Source: DASUGM01 sp036274055
Lineage (GTDB): Bacteria > Acidobacteriota > Vicinamibacteria > Vicinamibacterales > SCN-69-37
Length of the DNA stretch: 39,836 nucleotides
NCBI GenBank assembly: GCA_036274055.1
Contig: DASUGM010000089.1
Location: forward strand, 1-39,836
Direction: 5' to 3'
Shown here: positions 8,160 through 14,426 of the stretch, piece by piece
Position numbering within the stretch: position 1 is the stretch's first letter
Layout of the letters: each line of letters opens with the position of its first letter
Notes under the pieces: model-generated
What the model was told of the DNA's origin: nothing
The model's input: only the letters and a program-made list of their open reading frames with translations
The model's database searches: none
Made by a program: the position numbers and the translations under genes

Positions 8160-8351
8160 ATGACTGTCATCGCCAAAGTTCGGGTCGCGCTCGTGTGTGT
8201 CGGTATCGTCGTGTTCGCGTCGATGGTCGTCGCGCGCGCGAAAGAAGCGAAGAGCGCCCGCGTCGCTGCGGCGAGTGAAAATGCGACGCTCATGTTTTCT
8301 GCCGCGTCGCTCTCGGATTTCCCCAGCGTGGCGGAGCACTACTGGCGGTAG
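8160..8351 (+). CDS. Small single-span membrane or secreted protein, 63 aa
   Basis: A 63-aa reading frame starting at ATG 8160 with GAGGAG 8 nt upstream. Residues 8-27 (VRVALVCVGIVVFASMVVAR) form one hydrophobic segment, either a membrane anchor or a signal peptide, followed by a short Ala/Ser-rich tail. I do not recognise it. The 120 bp upstream contain a CCTCAGG/CCTCAGC-rich stretch that could hold a promoter. The stop codon touches the left array of the repeat element at 8352. It could be spurious, but the Shine-Dalgarno site and hydrophobic profile support it. Confidence 0.5.
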   Translation: MTVIAKVRVALVCVGIVVFASMVVARAKEAKSARVAAASENATLMFSAASLSDFPSVAEHYWR

Positions 8352-8590
8352 AGCCGTGCGCCGTGCCCTGTGCGCCGTGCGACGTGCGTGTGCGTCGTGC
8401 GCCGTGCGTCGTGCGTCGTGCGTCGTGCGACGTGCGTGTGCGTCGTGCGACGTGCGCCTCGCTGCGGACGTCGGTAGCGATTTCAGCGGTCGGGCTCGAT
8501 CCTGTTCCTGCCCCGGCGCTACCTTGCGAGGCGTACACCGCACACCGCACACGCACGTCGCACGGCGCAGTGCGCACCGCGCACGGCTCT
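8352..8590. repeat. Composite inverted-repeat element with 7-bp tandem arms and a 75-bp core
   Basis: The left array (8352-8456) is about 15 copies of a 7-bp unit of the form N-CGTGCG, with an occasional 6-bp copy. The right array (about 8532-8590) is made of inverted GCAC words (CGCACAC, CGCACGG). The core (8457-8531) has inverted ends CCTCGC/GCGAGG (8457-8462, 8526-8531) and a second inverted pair GGTAGCG/CGCTACC (8473-8479, 8517-8523), so the core folds as well. It begins at the stop of the 63-aa gene and ends just before the hexamer at 8598. Confidence 0.88.
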
Positions 8591-8597
8591 GCTGCGC

Positions 8598-8613
8598 TAC
8601 ACTGCCTGACGTG
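8598..8613 (+). promoter_or_regulatory. Leaderless-type promoter: TACACT, 7 nt, GTG start
   Basis: TACACT (8598-8603) is followed after 7 nt by the GTG start at 8611. There is no room for a ribosome binding site downstream of a start point at the GTG. This matches several other genes in the window. Confidence 0.55.
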
Positions 8614-9111
8614 TCGAAGCCAGGCGCGTGCCCGGGGTGCGGATATCCCGAGGGCCGTCAGATTTGTCAGGATCTGTTCAACGACGTCGCGTTGCGCGTG
8701 CGCGCGCTCGCGTGGACAGACAGCATGAAGACCTGGCGGCTGATGCACGATGTCTACGACGTCCAGCATGAGGAAGAATTCTGCGGACGCTGGAAGGGCC
8801 TCGTCATGCACCTTGGCGGCTTGTGCTGGGGGCTCGAATACGGCGGTGCCGAACCCGGCTACCGCGCGCTCGCGAAGCTGGTCGAAAAGAATCCGTGGAA
8901 GGATCAGCCGTATCCGCCTGAACCGGGCATTCCGGCGTTTCGCGGCGCGATCACCGTCGCCGTGCTGAAAGACCTCAACGATCCGGAACGCCTGATTGCC
9001 GGCGTCGATCGCTGGGCCCGATCGGCGTGGCTGGCCTACGCCGAACTGCAGCCGGCTGCGCGTGAGTGGATCAAGATGGCGGGGCTTCGCGAATCAGGCC
9101 CCAGGACTTAA
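8611..9111 (+). CDS. DUF5946-like protein with a CPGCG motif
   Basis: A 166-aa protein. It begins with the cysteine knuckle CPGCG (residues 7-11), then a helical region with LMHDVYDVQHEEEF and a Cys/Gly/Trp-rich GLCWGLEYGG segment. The arrangement, a short CPGCG head followed by a D-x-Y-x-x-Q-H motif, fits DUF5946, whose function is not known to me. The GTG at 8611 is chosen because it directly precedes the first motif and carries a leaderless promoter; upstream of it the frame runs through the repeat element. The TAA stop (9109-9111) overlaps the first AAGGCCC repeat. Confidence 0.65.
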   Translation: MSKPGACPGCGYPEGRQICQDLFNDVALRVRALAWTDSMKTWRLMHDVYDVQHEEEFCGRWKGLVMHLGGLCWGLEYGGAEPGYRALAKLVEKNPWKDQPYPPEPGIPAFRGAITVAVLKDLNDPERLIAGVDRWARSAWLAYAELQPAAREWIKMAGLRESGPRT

Positions 9112-9144
9112 GGCCCAAGGCCCAAGGCCCAAGGCCCAAGGCCC
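9110..9144. repeat. Tandem array of AAGGCCC, 5 units, upstream of the AlkZ-like gene
   Basis: Five perfect copies of the 7-bp unit AAGGCCC, followed by AAGACATG in which ATG is the start codon of the next gene. The array is the whole spacer between the two genes. A second array of the same unit and orientation lies directly after the AlkZ-like gene. Confidence 0.95.
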
Positions 9145-9149
9145 AAGAC

Positions 9150-10229
9150 ATGTCCACGTCCCTGCGCACCCTCAACCGCGCGCTGCTTGCTCGTCAGCTG
9201 CTGCTGAAGCGCGAGAAGATCGCGGTTGCCGATGCCGTCGAGCGGCTGCTGGCGGTGCAGGCGCAGCTGGCGCGGCCGCCATACGTCGCGCTGTGGACGC
9301 GGCTGCATGGCTTTCGCCGCGACGACCTGACCGCCGCGCTCGTCAAGCGCACGCTCGTTCGAGCGACGTCGCTGCGCGGCACGATTCATCTCACCACCGC
9401 CGCGGACTTCCTGCGGTTTCGCACCACGATCCAGCCCGGACTCGACAAAGGGCTCGCGTCGATTCTCAAGGTCCGCATCGAAGGCGCCGATCTCGACGCC
9501 GTCATCGTCGCCGGGCGCGCGTTTTTCGACGCGCCGCAGACTTTCGACGCGTTGCGCGATCACTTCCAGAAGAAATTCCCCAGGCTCGATACCCGCGCGA
9601 TCGCCTACTGCACGCGGCTGCGCATGCCCACCGTGCAGGTGCCCGACGACAGCCCGTGGGGATTTCCCGGGCAGGCGGACTTCGTGGCCGCGGAGCGCTG
9701 GCTGAAGAAGAAGCCGTCCGCCAAAGCCGACGCCGCTGCGCTCGTGCTCCGCTACCTGGCCGGCTACGGCCCGGCGTCGATTGCCGATGCGCAAGCCTGG
9801 CTCGGGCTGCACGATCTCAAGCCGGTCTTTGCGGCACTCGAGAAAACGCTGACGACGATTCCCGGGCTGAAGAACGCCGATCTTTTCGATCTGCCCGACG
9901 CGCCGCGGCCACCCGAAGCGACGCCGGCGCCGCTGCGGTTTCTCCCCGACTACGACAGCGCCGTCGTCGCTCGCGCCGACGGCCGCATTGTCCCGACCGA
10001 GCACCGCAGCAAGGTGTTTCTCTCCGCGCTTCGAGTCGCACCAGTCGTGCTCGTCGACGGCTTCGCGGCCGCGACCTGGAAGATCGAGCGTAAGAAAGAC
10101 CTCGCGACGTTGACGGTGACGCCGTTTACGAAACTCAGCGCGGCGGTGAAGGCCGAGGTCGAGCGCGAAGGCACAGCGCTGGTGAAATTCGTCGAGCCCG
10201 AGGCGGGGAAGATCGACGTCAGTTTCTAG
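9150..10229 (+). CDS. Winged-helix DNA-binding protein, AlkZ/YcaQ-like (HTH_42 family)
   Basis: A 359-aa protein of the winged-helix HTH_42 family that includes AlkZ and E. coli YcaQ, DNA glycosylases that unhook interstrand crosslinks or excise bulky alkyl adducts. The family's catalytic Gln-aliphatic-Gln/Asp element is visible as VQAQLARPP near residue 33. Further family-like blocks are VRATSLRGTIHLTTAADF, YLAGYGPASIADAQAWLGL (winged-helix core) and LPDYDSAVVAR. A glycosylase role is likely but not proven, since many homologues are uncharacterised. The start at 9150 immediately follows the AAGGCCC array, with no standard ribosome binding site. It is convergent with the MutS-like gene. The gene is bracketed by two same-orientation AAGGCCC arrays. 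Confidence 0.82.
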   Translation: MSTSLRTLNRALLARQLLLKREKIAVADAVERLLAVQAQLARPPYVALWTRLHGFRRDDLTAALVKRTLVRATSLRGTIHLTTAADFLRFRTTIQPGLDKGLASILKVRIEGADLDAVIVAGRAFFDAPQTFDALRDHFQKKFPRLDTRAIAYCTRLRMPTVQVPDDSPWGFPGQADFVAAERWLKKKPSAKADAAALVLRYLAGYGPASIADAQAWLGLHDLKPVFAALEKTLTTIPGLKNADLFDLPDAPRPPEATPAPLRFLPDYDSAVVARADGRIVPTEHRSKVFLSALRVAPVVLVDGFAAATWKIERKKDLATLTVTPFTKLSAAVKAEVEREGTALVKFVEPEAGKIDVSF

Positions 10230-10282
10230 GCCCAAGGCCCAAGGCCCAAGGCCCAAGGCCCAAGGCCCAAGGCCCAAGGCCC
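10227..10282. repeat. Tandem array of AAGGCCC, 8 units, downstream of the AlkZ-like gene
   Basis: The first unit is TAGGCCC and supplies the TAG stop of the AlkZ-like gene; seven perfect AAGGCCC units follow, ending in AAGACGTG. The upstream array ends AAGACATG, so the 3' border is the same apart from one base. The array separates the convergent AlkZ-like and MutS-like genes. Confidence 0.95.
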
Positions 10283-10296
10283 AAGACGTGAGCCGC

Positions 10297-12090
10297 CTAG
10301 ACGTCGAGCCCAATCGACCGCATCAGCGCAATCGCGTTGCTCGTCTGCACGATGCCAGGGCGGAGACGGTAGTCGAAATGCAGATGGCCATCGGCGAAAT
10401 GATCCTGGAAGTGGACGTTGGCGGCGCGTGGCGCGAGGTTGGCGGCGATGTCGCCGAGCGCCAGGTCGTGTGTCGTTACCAGACCGATGGCGCCAAGTCC
10501 GACCAGGCCGCGCATCAGCGCTTCGGCGCCGTGACGACGATCGTGCGAGTTGGTACCGGCGAGGATTTCGTCGAGCAGGAACAGCACCTGGCCGCGTGAC
10601 GCGGTCGCGAGATCGACGACCTGCTTCAGCCGCTGGATCTCCGCGAAAAAACGCGACCGCCCGTCCTGGAGCGAGTCGAGAATACGAATCGACGCACCGA
10701 TCGAGAGCGGCGAGATGCGGAACGCCGCGGCGCGCACCGGCGCCCCCGCCGACGCGAGCACGACGTTGACGCCGAGGGCTCGGAGAAACGTGCTCTTGCC
10801 CGACATGTTCGACCCGCTGACCACCAGCAGCGCCGGCGCCGCGCCCCCGGGCGCCGCGTCGAGGGCGGCGTCGTTGGCAACCGCTTCGTCGCCAAGCAAC
10901 GGATGCGCGATCGCCTGCCCGCTCAACTGCGCCGGCGCGGCGATGAGATCGGGGAAGACATAGGCGGGATGCTCGGCCGCAAACGTCCCGAGCGCGACCA
11001 GCGCCTCGAGTTCACCGACGGCGTCGAGCCACGCCGGCACGTGCGATCCGACCCGCGCCCGCCAGGCCTCGATCGCCAGGGCGCAATGCGTCGCCCACAT
11101 CAGCAACGCGGCGATCAGCGCGAACATGACGTTGTCGCGTGACGCGAGCAGCGCCGCCAGCTGCGCGAGCCGGCTGACTTCGACCGAGGCAGGCCGCGAT
11201 GTCGATTGCAGCTCACGTTGCAGCGCCACGAGGCGCGGCGCCGTGAACGTCTGTCGCTCCATCGTCCGCAGCACGTCGGCGAGCAAAGTCAGATCGCGCG
11301 CCGGCGCCTCGACGCCGTGCATCACCGACTGCACCCGCGTCTTCAACCACAACGCGATCACCGCCTGGACGGCGAGCAGCGCCAGCGCGATGCGGCCGCC
11401 GCGTTCCGTCGAGGCGACGACAGCGAGCGTGGCGGCGATGACGGCTGTGAGCGCGAACAGAGCCGCGCGGACGTTGCCGCCAGGCAGCTGTCGCGGGCGG
11501 ATCGCCCAGATGCGCATGCCGGCGGCATCGACGCCGACACCGAGCCCGTCGCCGAGCACCGCCAGCTTTTCGCGCAGGTCGAGGCGCGGCATCAAGTCGC
11601 GAACCGCTTCCTGACGATCGCGGACGGTTTCGGGCGGCGCCGCGTGGAGCAGCCAGTGGGCGAGCGTCTCCTGGCCGGCCCGGGTTCGCGTCGTCGCCAG
11701 CAGCTCGAAGAGGCTGCCGCGGCCGAAGATGTCGAGATCGTCGGCGTAGGGATGTTCCGGCTCGCGGAAGCGATCGCCGGCGTCGCCCTTGCCGAGCCAC
11801 TGATGAGCGACGCGGGCGAGGCCGCGCGCGTAGAAGGCGACGGCTGATGCGGCGCGGTCGCGCGCGTTCAGCAGGCGCGCGTGCAGGAACGCGGTGACGC
11901 CAAACGCGGCGATCGGGTAGACGAGCCACGGCACGGCGCCCCAGCCGAGGAACAGAAACAGGGCGCCGGCGACGCCGGCAATCACCAGCCGCGCATAACT
12001 GAAACGCGCGTGCGCCGCTTCCTTTTCTGTCAGCGCGGCCTGGCGCGCCGCCAGGCGCGCGCGATATTCCGGCTCAATCGACACTGGCAC
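10297..12090 (-). CDS. Membrane-anchored MutS-family ATPase
   Basis: A 597-aa protein with the MutS C-terminal ATPase: Walker A GSNMSGKSTFLR, Walker B LFLLDEILAGTNSHDR and the following THDLALGDIA. It lacks the N-terminal mismatch-recognition and connector domains, so it is not a canonical MutS. Instead it has two hydrophobic regions (about residues 33-70 and 190-235) that look like paired membrane segments, then a lever/core-like helical region. This architecture is known from MutS-like proteins of unknown role in several phyla. The start is GTG at 12090, giving MPVSIEPEY. The gap to the divergent glycosyltransferase is only about 30 bp. A DNA-repair or membrane-linked DNA role is possible, given the AlkZ-like neighbour, but this is inference. 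Confidence 0.85.
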   Translation of the reverse strand: MPVSIEPEYRARLAARQAALTEKEAAHARFSYARLVIAGVAGALFLFLGWGAVPWLVYPIAAFGVTAFLHARLLNARDRAASAVAFYARGLARVAHQWLGKGDAGDRFREPEHPYADDLDIFGRGSLFELLATTRTRAGQETLAHWLLHAAPPETVRDRQEAVRDLMPRLDLREKLAVLGDGLGVGVDAAGMRIWAIRPRQLPGGNVRAALFALTAVIAATLAVVASTERGGRIALALLAVQAVIALWLKTRVQSVMHGVEAPARDLTLLADVLRTMERQTFTAPRLVALQRELQSTSRPASVEVSRLAQLAALLASRDNVMFALIAALLMWATHCALAIEAWRARVGSHVPAWLDAVGELEALVALGTFAAEHPAYVFPDLIAAPAQLSGQAIAHPLLGDEAVANDAALDAAPGGAAPALLVVSGSNMSGKSTFLRALGVNVVLASAGAPVRAAAFRISPLSIGASIRILDSLQDGRSRFFAEIQRLKQVVDLATASRGQVLFLLDEILAGTNSHDRRHGAEALMRGLVGLGAIGLVTTHDLALGDIAANLAPRAANVHFQDHFADGHLHFDYRLRPGIVQTSNAIALMRSIGLDV

Positions 12091-12107
12091 CTATTGTGAT
12101 TCAATCC

Positions 12108-12123
12108 TCACATCGGACCGCTG
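12108..12123 (+). promoter_or_regulatory. Leaderless-type promoter with a CTG start
   Basis: TCACAT (12108-12113) is followed after 7 nt by CTG (12121-12123), the codon where the expected methionine of a GT4 protein falls. The layout is the same as the TAGCAT/GTG sites at 33190 and 34127. No in-frame ATG, GTG or TTG exists between the upstream stop (12097-12099) and 12121. Confidence 0.4.
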
Positions 12124-13497
12124 CGCATCCTTCACGCGATTCACGATTTTCTGCCGCAGCACCAGGCGGGCTCGGAGATCTACGCGAGCGAGCTGGCCCG
12201 CGCCCAGGCGCGCCGGCATCACGTCACCGTGCTGGCCGCGGAATACGACCCCGCGCGGGCGCACGGTCAGGTCGACTGGCGCGTGCAGGATCGCGTGCCG
12301 GTCGCCGAGATCGTCAACAACTGGGTCTGCCGATCGTTCGAGGACACCTATCGGCCGCCGCTGATTGCCGAGCGCATCGCCTCGGTGCTGCGGGCCACGC
12401 AACCCGATATCGTCCACGTCCACAACCTGCTGAATCTCTCGTTCGATCTTCCGGCGCTGGCGCGCCGGGCCGGTGCGCGCGTGGTCGCGACCTTGCACGA
12501 CTACACGCTGGTGTGCGCGTCGGGTGGTCAACGCCTGCATCGTGCCGACCAGCACATCTGCCGGACGATCGACGTCGATCGCTGCGCGCGCTGTTTTGGC
12601 GAATCGCCGTTTGCCGCACAGATGACGGTGGGAACGACGCCGCGGCTGCTCCAGCGCGCGGCCCTGGCGGTCAAGCGGCGGGCGCCGGGGCTGGCGGCGC
12701 GCGCCGCCAGGGCACTGACGTCGGCGGCGCCGGGGGCGAGGGTCTCGGGGCGGGAGATCGACGCCCGGCTTGCCGCTGCCCGCCGTCTCTTCGACGACAT
12801 CGACCTCTTCGTCTCGCCGTCGTCTTTTCTGGCCGGCGAATTCCGCGCGTTGGGTGTGCCGCCTGCAAAGCTCGACATCTCCGACAACGGCTTCCGACTG
12901 ATAGACAGGTCAGCGACGCGGCCGCCGCGCGATTCTGATGCGCCGCTGCGCATCGGCTTCGTCGGCACGATCGTCTGGCACAAAGGCGTACACGTGCTGC
13001 TCGAAGCGGTCCGTGCCCTTCCCTCCGGAAAATGGCGTCTCCAGGTCTTTGGAAACGAGGCCACCTTCCCTGATTACGTTGCGTCGCTGCGCGACCAGGC
13101 ACGGGATCTGCCAATCGTTTTCTCCGGTGCGTTCGCGCGCGAAACGGCGGCGTCGGTCTACGACCAGATCGACGTGCTCGTCGTGCCGTCGATCTGGCTC
13201 GAGAACTCGCCGCTCGTGATCCATGAGGCATTCATGGCCGGGGTGCCGGTGGTGGGCGCGCGGATCGGCGGAATCACCGATCTCATCGCGGACGGCATCA
13301 ACGGGCTGCTCTACGACGCCGGGTCGCCGCCGGCGCTCGCGCAGGCGCTGCAGTCGCTGATCGACAATCCGGCGATGCTCCGGGCGCTCGAGTCGCGGCT
13401 GCCCGCGGTGAAATCGATCGACGACGACGCCGGTGATTGGGACGCGCGCTACGCCAGCGTGCTGGCGGCCCACGCCGGGCAGGGAATCGCGCGATGA
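12121..13497 (+). CDS. GT4-family glycosyltransferase with a four-cysteine insertion
   Basis: A 458-aa GT-B fold glycosyltransferase. The frame begins LRILHAIHDFLPQHQAGSE, the typical GT4 N-terminal strand and glycine loop, so the true start should be the CTG at 12121; the first ATG (12229) would remove this donor/acceptor lobe element. The C-terminal half has RIGFVGTIVWHKGVHVLLEA and the E-x7-E motif in WLENSPLVIHEAFMAG. A cysteine-rich insertion after LHDYTLVC reads C-x14-C-x7-C-x2-C and may bind a metal; the same pattern occurs in the fusion protein two genes downstream. It is first in a three-gene operon, overlapping the next gene by 4 nt (ATGA). The sugar specificity is unknown. Confidence 0.85.
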   Translation: MRILHAIHDFLPQHQAGSEIYASELARAQARRHHVTVLAAEYDPARAHGQVDWRVQDRVPVAEIVNNWVCRSFEDTYRPPLIAERIASVLRATQPDIVHVHNLLNLSFDLPALARRAGARVVATLHDYTLVCASGGQRLHRADQHICRTIDVDRCARCFGESPFAAQMTVGTTPRLLQRAALAVKRRAPGLAARAARALTSAAPGARVSGREIDARLAAARRLFDDIDLFVSPSSFLAGEFRALGVPPAKLDISDNGFRLIDRSATRPPRDSDAPLRIGFVGTIVWHKGVHVLLEAVRALPSGKWRLQVFGNEATFPDYVASLRDQARDLPIVFSGAFARETAASVYDQIDVLVVPSIWLENSPLVIHEAFMAGVPVVGARIGGITDLIADGINGLLYDAGSPPALAQALQSLIDNPAMLRALESRLPAVKSIDDDAGDWDARYASVLAAHAGQGIAR

Positions 13498-14426
13498 CAC
13501 CGCCGCCGAAAGTCTCGATCGTGATCCCGACGCTGAACGGCGCGGCGACGCTGCCGGCGCTGCTCGACGGCATCTGGCGGCAGCGCGTAACCTTTGCCTT
13601 CGAGGTGATCGCGATCGACTCCGGATCGACCGACGGCACCGTGGCGTTGCTTCGCGCCCGCGGCGTCGAGGTGATCGCCATCGACCCGCGAACGTTCGAT
13701 CATGGACTGACCCGGAATCAGGCGATCGAGCGGGCGCGCGGCGAACTGATCGTCCTGACGGTGCAGGATGCCGAGCCGGCCTCGGACACCTGGCTCACCG
13801 CGCTGATCGCGCCGTTCGCGCGCGAGTCACGTCTGGCAGGGACATTCGCACGCCAGCAGGCCCGTGCTGACGCCGGCGGGATCACGCGTCACTATCTTTC
13901 TCTCTGGGTGGCCGCCGGCGCCGAGCCGCGCCTTGCCGAGCTGGCCAGCGTCGCCGAGTTCGAGGCGCTGACGCCAATGGAACGGCTGACTCGCTCTGCC
14001 TTCGACAATGTCTGCTCCTGCATCCCGCGCAGCGTCTGGGCGCAGCACCCGTTTCCGTCGGTGCCCATCGGCGAGGACATCGCGTGGGGCCGGACCGTGC
14101 TTCTCGCCGGCTACCGGCTCCGCTACGTGCCGGAAGCCGTCGTCATCCACTCGCACAATCGATCGGCCCGCTACGAGCTCTCGCGCACGCGAGCGCTGCA
14201 CGCGCAGCTTTATCGGTTGTTCGGCGTGCAGACGATCCCGACGTTGCCGCTGCTGGCACGCGCAATCGCGTCTTCGCTGCCGCTGCATGTGCAGCTGCGT
14301 GGCTACGGTCCGCCCTCATTCGCGCGGGCTGTCGGCTGGGCGGTGGCATGGCCGCTCGGGCAGTATCTCGGTGCCCGCGACGGCATTCGCAACGCCGCCA
14401 CGTCACCGCGGCCTGGCACGACCTGA
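13494..14426 (+). CDS. GT2-family glycosyltransferase, rhamnosyltransferase-like
   Basis: A 310-aa GT-A enzyme. The N-terminus VSIVIPTLNGAATLPALLDG and AIDSGSTDGTV form the nucleotide-binding region. The motif FDHGLTRNQAIERARGE is characteristic of RfbF-type rhamnosyltransferases, and the metal site reads VQDAEP (QDA in place of DxD), again as in that group. The product may therefore add rhamnose, but the donor is inferred. A weakly hydrophobic C-terminal segment could associate with the membrane. It overlaps both neighbours by a few bases and is translated within the 12121-16708 operon. Confidence 0.87.
   Translation: MTPPPKVSIVIPTLNGAATLPALLDGIWRQRVTFAFEVIAIDSGSTDGTVALLRARGVEVIAIDPRTFDHGLTRNQAIERARGELIVLTVQDAEPASDTWLTALIAPFARESRLAGTFARQQARADAGGITRHYLSLWVAAGAEPRLAELASVAEFEALTPMERLTRSAFDNVCSCIPRSVWAQHPFPSVPIGEDIAWGRTVLLAGYRLRYVPEAVVIHSHNRSARYELSRTRALHAQLYRLFGVQTIPTLPLLARAIASSLPLHVQLRGYGPPSFARAVGWAVAWPLGQYLGARDGIRNAATSPRPGTT

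Noticed and set aside
8352..8456. Tandem repeats considered as a CRISPR array
   Set aside because: Units are only 7 bp and contiguous, without spacers of constant length, and no cas genes are present.
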